Assembly: GCF_030269925.1 (NCBI RefSeq)
Contig: NC_085108.1
Location: 7,750,001 to 7,814,000, forward strand
Source of the DNA: Bombyx mori
Taxonomy: Eukaryota; Arthropoda; Insecta; Lepidoptera; Bombycidae
Reading direction: 5' to 3'
DNA: 64,000 bases
Both the position numbers and the translations under genes were made by a program. Positions 10,506 to 22,500 of the stretch are shown here, piece by piece. Within the stretch, counting starts at the first letter, position 1, and each line of letters starts with the position of its first letter. A model generated the notes under the pieces. The model saw nothing but the letters and a program-made list of their open reading frames with translations. It was not told where the DNA came from and searched no databases.

Positions 10506-13500
10506 CTGAAGAGTAAGGACCATGTTTCTATTGCTTCAACATCCGGTGGTATTTGGTAACAAAAAGTACGAAGTGGTAACAAAGAGTCCGCAGTAGTAAC
10601 AATAAGTACGCAGTGGTAACAAAGAGTACGCAGTTTTTTTTTATTGCTTAGATGGGTGGACGAGCTCACAGCCCACCTGGTGTTAAGTGGTTATGGGAGC
10701 CCATAGACATCTACAACGTAAACGCGCCACCCACCTTGAGATATAAGTTCTAAGGTCTCAGTATAGTTACAACGGCTGTCCCGCCCTTCAAACCGAAAAG
10801 CATTACCTACTGCTTCACGGCAGAAATAGGCAGGGTGGTGGTGCCAACTCGTGCGGACACACAAGACTTACCACCAGTAATTACACAGATTATAATTTTT
10901 GCGGGTTTGTCTTTTATTACACGGTGCTATTCCTTCACCGTGTAAGTCAATCGCGAATATTTGTTGAGTACGTATTTCATTAGAAAAATCGGTACCCGCC
11001 TGCGGGATTCGAACACCGGTGCATCGCTACATACGAATGCACCGGACGTCTTATCCTTTAGGCCACGACGTATTCAAGTTTACGACGACTATCCCTCCCC
11101 TTCAAACTGGAAGTGTCGCGCTTTGCAGAGAGAAGCATGGCGGGCAGGGCCACCAGTGTGCGTTTACATTAAAAGCGTTAAAACTTGGTGTTCTATAATT
11201 TATCATACACCGTCATTTTTACCACTCACCCTTGTAGGCAGACGAGCATACGGCCCACCTGATGGTGAGTGGTCACCGTCGCGCATGGACTTCAGCAATG
11301 CCAGGGGCAGAGCCAAGCCGCTGCCTACCGCTTAATACTCAAACTTATTCGATCAAAGCTTTTTCTGCCTTGAGATTATCTATTATCCACTGATGAAGCC
11401 AACCACTTAAGCATTTCTGTAAGCTTGAAAGTAACTAGTAATGTCCATGACATTGACAGCGACAGTGCAACTGACAGCCCCCCGGCGGTCACCCCCTCAC
11501 TCACCTGACGGCCATCTCGGCTACTTCGAGACTCGGATAATCCAGTTCTTTAACCAGGCACAGCACGGCTGACAGTAAATTGGAATTCTGAAACAAGAAA
11601 AAAAAATACCGGCTGAAAATAAAAATTTGGTGGCAACCCTAAATACATAATTTACGCTTTACATTGCGCGCTTCGATGTATTGAAACACATTTTGATTTT
11701 GTCGCACACTCTGAACTTGTTCTCGGCCCACCTGATGTTAAGTGTTTATTGAACCGCACAGACATGATAGCGTGAACGCCGCCACGGATGCTATAATATA
11801 CACACCTTGAGATATAAGTTCTAAGGTCTCAGTATAGTTACAACGGCTACCCCGCCCTTCAATCCGAAAAGCATTACTGCTGACTTTTGGCGGGAACGCG
11901 AGGAGTGAAGTTGTGTGATTTATTTTGTCTATTTCGTGTTTCTTCAGGTTTAAATGTGTTTCGGCGCGCACTGTGCGGTACCGTGGGTTTCGTGAAGTCG
12001 GAGTGGTGGGGCTCGATGGGGTTTAGTCGGTAGTCGTTCTGCGGGGCAAGTGCTTCGCGCGCCTTTTTCAAGGCGTAGTCTCCTGTGAGAAATTGGGGGA
12101 GGTGAAGGACCTCGGCCCTTCTCTTCTCCTCTTCTTCCTCAAAGGAGGCGCCGGAGTCCGACATAACCCGGTCCGTTACCCCCCTCGACCGGGTATCCGT
12201 AAATGGATTCCCCACCGTTAAAAAAAAAAAAAAGGTTTAAATGTGTAATAATGGTGGTTTATTAACTGTTTAATATCTGTGACAATGCATAAATGCGGGA
12301 AAATGAAACAAAGCCGCTAGACGTAACTTCTCGCGATCCTCCAAAAAATCCACTGAAATAATCTCAGTAAATGACCACTGTAAAATAATAAGATTATATT
12401 TCATACCATATCATCTCATCTCATTTCATTTAATTTCATCCCAGTTGATTAATGTCTCAAATTAATCATCTTCATTTCCTTCCATTCCTTTTATTATTTT
12501 TCATAAAAATAAGAATATAAATTTTAATAAGACATGACTTAAAGGTCTTAATTACCAGGTCATAAAATCACTTAAAAAAAGCATTACTGGTTCACGGTAG
12601 AAATAGGCAGGGTGGTGGTACCTACTCCTGTGGACTCACAAGTCGTCCTACCACCAGTAAATATTTGCCTGTGGGTCAATATATCCCAAACTGATTACCC
12701 TGGTGACCGGTCTCCTGGTGAACCCCCTGTGCTCCGCCATCACGGCCGACGGGTACTCTCGCTCGCGCGCGCTGCACCTGTCCTGCTCCCACACCTCAGA
12801 CCGGGGCTGCGGCATCTGCTGGTACGACTCCGACCTGAACACACAGTGCACGTCAGGGGGCGCGGGGGCAGGGGAGGGAGGGGGGGATGCACGCCTGTCC
12901 CGCGGCACTCACCTGTCCGGTTTCTCGTAGTACGGCTCGTGGTAGTGGTGCGGGGGGGAGACCACGCCCCCCGCCGGCCCCGCACCCCCCGCGCCCTGTC
13001 TGCACTCGCCGTTAGACGAATACGAATACTCCTAGGGAAGAAAGCAACGTGAAAAATTATAATTTGCGTAATTAATGGTGGTAGGACCGCTGATGAGTCC
13101 GCGCGGTTAGGTACCACCACTCTGCCTATTACTGCCGTGAAGCAGTAATGCGTTTCGGTCTCAAGGGCGGAGCAGCCATTGTAACTATACTGAGACCTTA
13201 GAACTTATATCTAAAGATGGGTGGCGCATTTACGTTGTAGATGTCCATGGGCTCCAGTAACCATTTAACACCAGGTGGGCTGTGAGCTCGTCCACCCATC
13301 TAAGCAATAAAAAAAAGACATTTCATTCAGGGGCTATTACAACCACGCTATGGCTGGTAAGTGAATTCACAGGCTAAGCCTGAGGGAATTTGTTAAAATT
13401 AGTCCTAGCAATAGCCGTGCTTCGCAGAATCTACCACCAGATCGGAAACGCGACCCACTGAGAAGATCCGGCGAGAAACTCATTGGGCTTATATATATTA

Positions 13501-16500
13501 ATACCTTGACAGACTGTGCCGAGAAGGAGTGCCGCAGTGTGCCGCTGTCCGGGGACCGCGGACCACTCCGGTGCTGCAAGCATCCACACATACACGTTAC
13601 GTAACTAACTGTATCCGACGTGCAAAACAAAACGAAGGTAGTCGGACAACTACGAGACACGCGTCGGGTCATTGACCCCGGAGCCGACTGGAAGCAACTG
13701 ACCACGCATTGTCCTCTAAAGAGGGTAGTTTCATTTTAGTTTCATTCCCTGCGTGTCGGGATACAATTTCAAAGGATCCAAAACATAATAATCATACTAA
13801 TAATAAAGTATTTAGACTTGGCCCACGAGACTACCGGCACTACCGCCATGTGGTATGCGGCTTAATCCGACAAAAATATAAGGGGGGTATTATTAAATCG
13901 ATGACCCTAAGTAGGAGCCGGTGTCGCTACGGTGCAACTTACTTCATAGTGAGATCTCGTCATGGCGGGGTGCTCGTATCGCTCGTCAGAATCAGGCGAC
14001 ACTCTGGCGACTGTCGTGCGACGCGTCGGCGACATCGGGCACTAAGCGACAGAATGCAATAGCTTGATTTAGATTTACAATCCCTGATTAAGGGGACATG
14101 AGAGCTGTAGATAGTGCAAATACCAAATACTGATGGTAGGACGTGTTGGGAGTCCGCACGGGTAGGTATCAACACCCTGCCTATTTATGCCGTGAAGCAG
14201 TAATGCGTTTCGGTTTGATGGGTGAGGCAGCCGTTGTAACTGACACCATAGAACTCATATCTCAAGGTGGGTGGCGGCATTTACGTTGTAGATGTCTATG
14301 GGCTAGGGTAACCTAAGCAATAAAAAAAAGTTCTGGTCCTATTCGGAACTGCAATTAATTGTTATATAGGCAGGACAATGATGATGATGATGAGTAGACC
14401 TTAGTGGTTAGATGTCGCTAGTGTTATTGTAGCTGTGGAGTCGATACCCATGGTTAGGGATGCGATATTAAAACATAAAATATCGATGTTTTAAAATCGA
14501 TATTGCATTATATAAAACATCGTGACATCGATGTCACGGACACATATCGGAGTTCTGCCGGCTGGTTCAACTCTATATCAACGGCGCAATAGCTTGAAAG
14601 GTTCTGCGCTTTCCAAGTTATTATTTTTTACAGTAAATTAACAAAAAGTATTGGAACTTGTAACGTGTACCTATGCCCTGATATCTTCAATTTATTTTTC
14701 ATTTTGTTGAATTATGAAAACGTTTTGATTTTATAGTTGTCTTATTAATTGATCAATGTTTGCAAAAAACATCGATGTTGGCTGACTTTACTGGTGGTAG
14801 GACCTCTTGTGAGTCCGCGCGGGTAGGTACCACCGCCCCGCCTATTTCTGCCGTGAAGCAGTAATGCGTTTCGGTTTGAAGGGCGGGGCAGCCGTTTTAA
14901 CTATACTGAGACCTTAGAACTTATATCTCAAGGTGGGTGACGCATTTACGTTGTAGATGTCCATGGGCTCCAGTAACCACTTAACACCTGTGAGCTCATT
15001 CACCCATCTAAGCAATAAAAAGAAAGAATTGTGTGGTTTTATGAAACCACGGTAAAAGTGAAACTTTTTTTCACATTATAGACATTTAACTCTGACAAAC
15101 AACATTTACATTAAACACTGACAAAAGCAAACAAAATAGCGTGGAGCACTGGCACTAATGAGTTATAGTCTATACACTACACGGTCAGCTGCTGCGAACT
15201 GTAGGCGCCGCCATATTGGCCTTGGCTGCGCTGACGAGCGCCTTTCACTTTATCCCTACTTCACGGCCGACCGTCACGCGACATGCGACACACAGACGAA
15301 AAAGTTTGAGACGATGTAATAAAAGTTTCACTTTCACAAAATCGTGCTTAATAAACATTGAGAATCGATGTTCTGCTATCGATGTGATTATCGATGCCAT
15401 TATCGATGTTTTTCCAAGATCGACCATCCCTACCTGGGGTGCGTCCAGGCGCTGCGCCTCGAGCTGGTCCGCGCCCTCAGAGCTGTCGCTGCCGGCGGTC
15501 TGCGCGCACCGCACACACGTGTTAGCACATCACTCGTTAGAAGGTTTAGTTGCAGTCACAGAGACACGTGCGAAGAGGGGGGAAGGTTACTCGAATCAGT
15601 CGACACGAGGTCAGATCTAGTTTTTATGGATTCGCGGGTGACTCACACAACTTCTAAACTGTGCAGTGCAATTTTAAACGCAATATTGAAATAAATTGTA
15701 GTTTAAAAAACTAACAATATACGCCTTTATAGAAAATCCAACTAAAAACTAGAAAATAAATTTAAATTTTCTATAAAAGCGTATTTTAAACTATTATTTA
15801 TTTTTTAGGAGAATTTCAATTTTTTCAACTTTTTTTTTCATTTTTTTTTTAATACTGAATTGCCATCGGTTCTCAATAAATATAGGTACCAAATTTCGAG
15901 TCATTCCGACGTTTTGAAGGGGGTCAAAATCATGTTCAAAGATTCCGTTACATACTAACATACTTACGTCTGAAGCTAATGAAAGCGTATTAAAAAAAGT
16001 CCATTTAAATTCTTTCTAAATTCTTCAATATTTAGAAAAAAAATCTTTAAAATTTTCTATTTTAAATTACGGATATCTGACCTTATGTCTCTGAGTTACA
16101 GATTAGCTTACATAGTGTTAGAGGTAAGGCGCATATTGTAAGTCATCGGTCGTCCGGTGCAGTGGAATGTCAGAAATTTCATTAAATTTAATCGTTCGTC
16201 CGTTTATATTGACGTTACAAAAGACTCACACAGTTAACTTTAACCCTTTAAGCGCTAACCGTCGATAGGTCGACTCTCTATTAATTCGTATAAAGTGCGA
16301 AGCGTCGGAATACCGACTATTGCGCAGTTTGATTATAGATACTAGTAACATTATTAATAAGTTATTAACATTTATACATATAAATAACCATTTTCAAATT
16401 ATTTTGCTGTGCATTTAGCATTGATTTTTATATTTCAAGTTAAAGCTTTTGTTAAGGATTTTCTTTTCAAAAATCCTTTAGCAGTTTATTTCTTTATTAC

Positions 16501-19500
16501 AAGAAGAACCAACAGCCAAATAACATAGTATAATAATATAACAAATAATAGAAACAAAAAGCCAATTAAATGTCCAGACCCAATATAAACACATTAAAAC
16601 ACTAGAGAAACAAAGAAATAAAAAACAATCAGCAAGCAAGAAACAACATAAGCAAAGGAGGATCACACCAGACTAATTTAAATGAGCACTTCTATATAAA
16701 TGTCACAAATTTATAAAAAACAGTTTTAAATTTCTGCAAAATATGTGAAAATACACTTAGCACTAAAAGGGTTAAAGTTTAATGGCGAACGTATCTTTTT
16801 TTTTTTAAGGTACTTTATGACCTGGTAACTAAGACTTTTAGGTCATGTCTTATTTTAATTTATATTCTTATTTATATAAAAAAATTATAATATGGAGTGA
16901 AATGAAATGAATATGATTAATTTGAGACATTATCAACTGGGATGAAATTAAATGAAATGAGATGAGATGAGATGGGATGAAATATAATCTCAGTAAAATG
17001 TTAGTCGTTTACTGAGATTTTTTCAGTGGACTTTTTGGAGGATCCCGAGAAGTTACGTCTAGCACACATCTGTGCATTTTAACACATATTAAACAGTTAA
17101 TAAACCACCGATTATTACACATTTAAACCTAAAGAAACACTAAATAGACAAAATAAAACAAATCTTACAACTTCACCCCTAGCGTTCCCGCCAAAAAGTC
17201 GCACGCATCTTATCAAGTAGACCTCACACAGACTTGACGAATGGTTAATCTTTCATTAGTTGCATTAGTAACAGAGACGTACAATATGCGCCCGGATTAA
17301 GAGCAATGGAGCCAATTTAAGACGGTCGACACGACACGATAAAATGTGGTCACGATATCGGACATCACGTGTAGAGATGCAGATGAAGATCAAGGATATT
17401 AGATATTAAATTGGTTTGTTCGTTTGCTCATCAGACGATACAGCCACCCCCAGCTGCTATTACAACCCCATTTTCACTTTACATCCAAACTGTAATTTCA
17501 ATCAAATATAATCTAACACAACTTTTTTTACCGGTGGTAGGATCTCTTGTGAGTCCGCGCAGGTAGGTACCACCACCCCGCCTATTTCTGCCGTAAAGCA
17601 GTAATGCGTTTCGGTTTGAAGGGTGGGGCCAGCCGCTGTAACTACACTGAGACTTTAGAACCTCTCAAAGTGGGTGGCGGCATTTACGTCGTAGATGTCT
17701 ATGGGCTCCAGTAACTACTTAACACCAGGTGGGCTGTGAGCTCGTCCATCGATCTAAGCAATAATAAAAAAAAGCGGAACCACACGATGCCAAAAGGACA
17801 AATCGTGTCGTCCGTCGTTTGCGTCGTATCGTGTCGTGTGAACGCTCCCGAACACGCTTCACGTGCCCAATTCACATGCACGCCATATACACACGTAATA
17901 AATAATCACATACCTGTTCAAGCCTATTGTTCGGTGGTCTGGTGTAGAACTGCTCCGACTCCCGCTCCGGACTGGACTCGCACGACCTCTGCCGTCTGTA
18001 CTGACTGTACGTTTCTTGCTGAAACCAAATCGTATCAATGCTGGTCGGAAGAGTGGACTCGGGTAAGTGCCTACATCCTGCCTTAAGAGGATACCGTAAT
18101 CCTGAGATAAGTCTCAATAACATAGCTGCTGAACAGGTATGATGGTAATGTGAGGAGGGAGCGTCCTAAAAATACCCGAATGGACTAAGTAATAGAGGAC
18201 ATGCGAGGGCAGGGTGTGAGTGCTGATGATAGGACTCAATGGAAAAGAGGATAAGCTGCACTGACCTCTCACAGTGAACTAAAGACAACAAAGTGGTAAC
18301 TGCTAATCCATTTTTTTTTCTATGGAAGCGTAAGCAGGCGAGTAGGTCAGCTTACGGGGCTCAAACTGGGAGCGTTGCTAACACTGGCCTTAACAAGAGC
18401 AGTGCTTCGCAGAATCTACCACTGGCTCGGAAACGCGACCCACTGAGAAGATTCGGCGAGAAACTCAGCGGGCCGACTGTCTATGGGTTAAATTACTCGT
18501 CACAAGCGACGAGTTCGACGAGGACGGTGACGGTGCTTGTGGTACCTAAAAGCACCGTTAGTGGATCGGGAGGATCCGTAATGACGTGCTTAGTGTTGAA
18601 AATACGCCATCCTACCAGACCTTAACATACCAGTCTTATTCCTCAAATTTGGTCTGAAGGTGCCTTGAGCGTTCGACCCTGGTATTCTTAAAGTCCACAG
18701 TCGAAAGTAACCATTGACCATCAGTTGCAGTGAAAACCACATCTATTTTTACGCCTTTTTAAATAAAAAGGATTATTTACCGGTTGGGGGTAGCCTTCGT
18801 CGTCAGAGTCCGGGATGTGGGCCCCGCGGCGCATCGCCTCCTGGACCTGCAATGGTTAACTTCGCGTGATGAAGATGAACGAGATGATGAATTGACTGAC
18901 AAACAAAGGTTTTTTTTTCTACCTAAGCTGATAGCTTTGAGAGGCTATTTCAGCGGAACCTTAACTAGTAGGTGAGCTCACGGGGCTCAAACCTGACGAC
19001 GTTGCTAACACGAACCCTAACAATAGCCGTGCTTCGCAGAATCTATCACCGGATCGGAAACGCGACCCACTGAGAAGATCCGGCGAAAAACTCAGTGGGC
19101 TGTGTCTGAGGGTTAATTTATTCTTCGAGCCCTTCGTCGCAAGCGACGGGTTCGACAAAAACGGTGACCGGTACTTGAGGTACCTAAAAGCATCGTTAGT
19201 GGATAGGTAGGATCCGAAATGACGTGTTTGGGGCGACGACGACTGCTTTCCATTCTTTCCGCAGGATCGGGAATGTAGTTACCGGCGGTCACGATGAGAG
19301 GGTTCTCGTGTCATGCCGCTTTATAGAAGTGCAAACAAAGGCTCACAAGGCTAATGTATTAAGTTCTGGTCCTAAGCTGCGTAGGAATTGTTTCGAGGCG
19401 GTTCAGTCGTAGGGACCGAGTTCAGAATACGTCCATAATACTGCGACTTCAAGGCCCATTTTGGAATGGTCCGCCTCCCGAAGAGTCCGTCTGCTTCTCC

Positions 19501-22500
19501 GTAGAAATAGGGGTGTGGTACCTACCCATGCGGACTCGCCACCAATATACCATACACCACACGAAAATAGTTGAGTAATTGTAGTATACATGTATGTAAA
19601 TATATGTGAACTGTCCTGAAATGTTCGTAGCCGCAATGGTTTTAAATGGTAGTATTGTGAACCCTCAAGGGTAGGTCCCGCCCGTAAAGGCCGCGCGGCG
19701 CGCTACCAGCACTCTAGCGCGCTGCCAAGGAGTAATAGAGCGACCGGTTGTCGGTGTATCGCGTCCCGACCCAGCAGACTGGTTCTGGTCCAGCGGGGTA
19801 TTCCGGGACACCAGCGGCACCGTCTGAGCGGCCTGACGTACTGCCGTACCGAGACGGCCGACGTTTCAAAGCCTTCGATTCGCCTCGAAGACTCCGTCCT
19901 TGGGTCCTTGGGGTGAGCCGCGCTGTCTAGTTATAGTGTTGACCGTGGTAATCCCCCTACCTCATCCGGGTTCTGACCTCGGAGGGGATCGGACGCTTGG
20001 GCGAAGAGTGCAGGGGAGTCGTTTAGTGGGTGGACCCTAAAATTCCTTGGGCCCGCGGTCTGCTCCCAACACCTCGCAGATCATTGAGTCCCACATACCC
20101 TGCGCGCCCCCTAGACGCGGGGATCTCGTAGGAGGTTCGGCACCCGGCCCGAAAAAAAAAAAAGGTCCCGCCCCCGTACCTGTTATTGTCGAAAAGTAAA
20201 GCAGTCCCGTTTGACGGGTTTATTGAGAGTTAGAGAACTCATATCATGGCTACTTCGTTGTACATGATCTCCGGCTACCACTTCTACGAAAGTCAGCCGA
20301 GTGGTTTGCAAACACCGACACGACCTGCTCGCTCCAGTCGGTATAACGGATACCCTGACGAACGCGACGAGGACAATCCACGAAAAAGCGGTACAACACA
20401 CAAAGCCTTCCAATCATTATTTCGTGTAGCCTCAAAACGCCGAACCTAAGTGGCGTTGGCTACTCCTCGCTGGTCCTCACCTCGTCCGGTTGTACTGGCA
20501 CATTGTCTAGCTTCTCCAAGTTCGGCAGGTTCCTCAGCACCGTCATTCTGTACCTGGAATGAAAGATATAAACGCTAGTTGCAAACGTTATCCGTTAAGG
20601 CATACCGAATCATTACCCACCCATTCAATTTTTTTTTTTTAAGGGATTTTATGACCTGGTAACTGAGACCTTTAAGTCATGTCTTATTTTAATTTATATT
20701 CATATTTTTATGAAAAATGATATTATGGAGTGAAATGAAATGAAGACGAATAATTTGAGACATTAATCAGCTGGGATGAAATTAAATGAAATGAAATGGG
20801 ATGAAATATAATCTCAGTAAAATGGTGGTCATTTACTAAAAATTTTTCAGTGGACTTTTTGGAGGATCCCGAGAAGTTACGTCCAGCGGCTTTGTTTCAT
20901 TTTTCCACATTTGTGCACTTTCACAGATATCAAACAGTTAATAAACCACCATTATTACACATATAAGAAGCCTGAAGTCTGAAGAAACACTAAATAGACA
21001 AAATAAAACAAAATCACACTTCACTCCTCGCGTTCCCGCCAAAAAGTACCCATTCAAACTATTACAAAATCTTCGACTACCCACATTCTAAGTTTATCGT
21101 CAGGGTTCACTCAAACCTACCATTCTCCAGTGTTGTTTTATCAGAAACACAAACAAGTGATAAATCTTCTCTCAACGCAACCATTACGTGTGGCATTCGG
21201 GACCAGATTAAACAACACGTCATATATTAGTGCAGAACGGTGGGTACATACTATGATGATGTCATTTGTGGCTAACGTAACACCAAAAGCAGCTTGACGT
21301 AACGAAAATATTAGATTATAAATGGTAATCGAAACTTTATTCCCCAAACGCTACTGCAAAGGTCCTCATCAAGATTATTAGGTAAATGAAATTGATGGAC
21401 ATTTTTTTTTATTGCCTTTGTAGGCAGACGAGCATACGGCCCACCTGATGGTAAGTGGTCACCATCGCTCATGGACGTCAGCGATGCCAGAGGCAGAGCC
21501 AAGCCGCTGCCTACCATTAAGTACTCTCCGCAAGCCTCGTTTGAAGAAGGACATGTCATAGCGCTCGGAAAACACCGTGGAGGGGAGCTCATTCCAAATT
21601 CCATTTTTCTTCGTGTATTATGTTTTACCAAAAGATATCATTCGGAATCATTACAGTTTTTTTTTCTGATGCTCACACAGTCATGATTTAAAGATCATTA
21701 TAATCTTAATTACCATTTACATTGCTCTGTTATTGCAATCCAATTATCGTCATTACATATTCATGCTTCATAGAAGCGTATTTCCACTTACTCGGGATGT
21801 TGCGTGCAGGGGTTCTCGTCCAGCCAGAGGTTGGTCAGGTCCGGTAAATGCCTCAGATGACGGATTTCGTTCAGCTCCCTGATCTCGTTTTTCCTGATGT
21901 AAAGCTCCCGGAGACGCCGGCAGCCCGCGAAATCGCCCAGCGTCCTGATTTTGTTGATACTGGAACCAGATATTTTCGGATCCTTGTAATACGTACATAA
22001 AGACATTACTTGGAGCCCTGTTTCTTTTTTTTTATTGCTTATTTGGGTGGACGAGCTCACAGCCCACCTGATGTTAAGTGGTTACTGGAGCCTATAGACA
22101 TCTACAACGTAAATTCTCAGTATAGTTACAACGGCTGCCCCACCCTTCAAACCGAAATGCATTACTGCTTCACGACAGAAATAGGCAGGGTGATGGTACC
22201 TACCCGTGCGGACAAACAAGAGATCCTACCACCAGAACGACGTTACTGATATCGATTACCTTTTTTTTATTGCATTGATTGAACAGGCAAGGTATGTGGA
22301 AGAAGGCCCAGAGGCTGAAATCCAATGCCCTGGTCGAATTAGATACGATCTCCTTTAAACACTTCGGTCCACGATGCCGTCCACGCAGCTGAGATCCGGA
22401 AGATCCGTAATGACGTGTTTAGGGCGACGTCGACTGTTTACCATTCTGTCCACAAGATCATAAAGCAATACAGAATCAACTACGCAGAACTACTGCGATC

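Larger units (their letters stand above)
11725..12660 (-). repeat. SINE-A copy interrupted by retroposon E
   Basis: Two halves (11725-11879 and 12580-12660) separated by an E element with an AGCATTACTG duplication. Lies in CFAP410 intron 9. Confidence 0.85.

Noticed and set aside
10961..11335. 124-aa + strand ORF
   Set aside because: It covers a SINE head and LINE-D tail in antisense.
11874..12215. 113-aa minus-strand ORF with a natural-looking composition
   Set aside because: It crosses a retroposon target duplication and runs through three nested repeats; at most part of it is an old LINE-derived frame.
12612..13120. Overlapping ORFs of 75-146 aa on both strands over the GC-rich patch
   Set aside because: The minus-strand splice-bounded exons 8 and 9 of CFAP410 explain the segment; the others are shadows.
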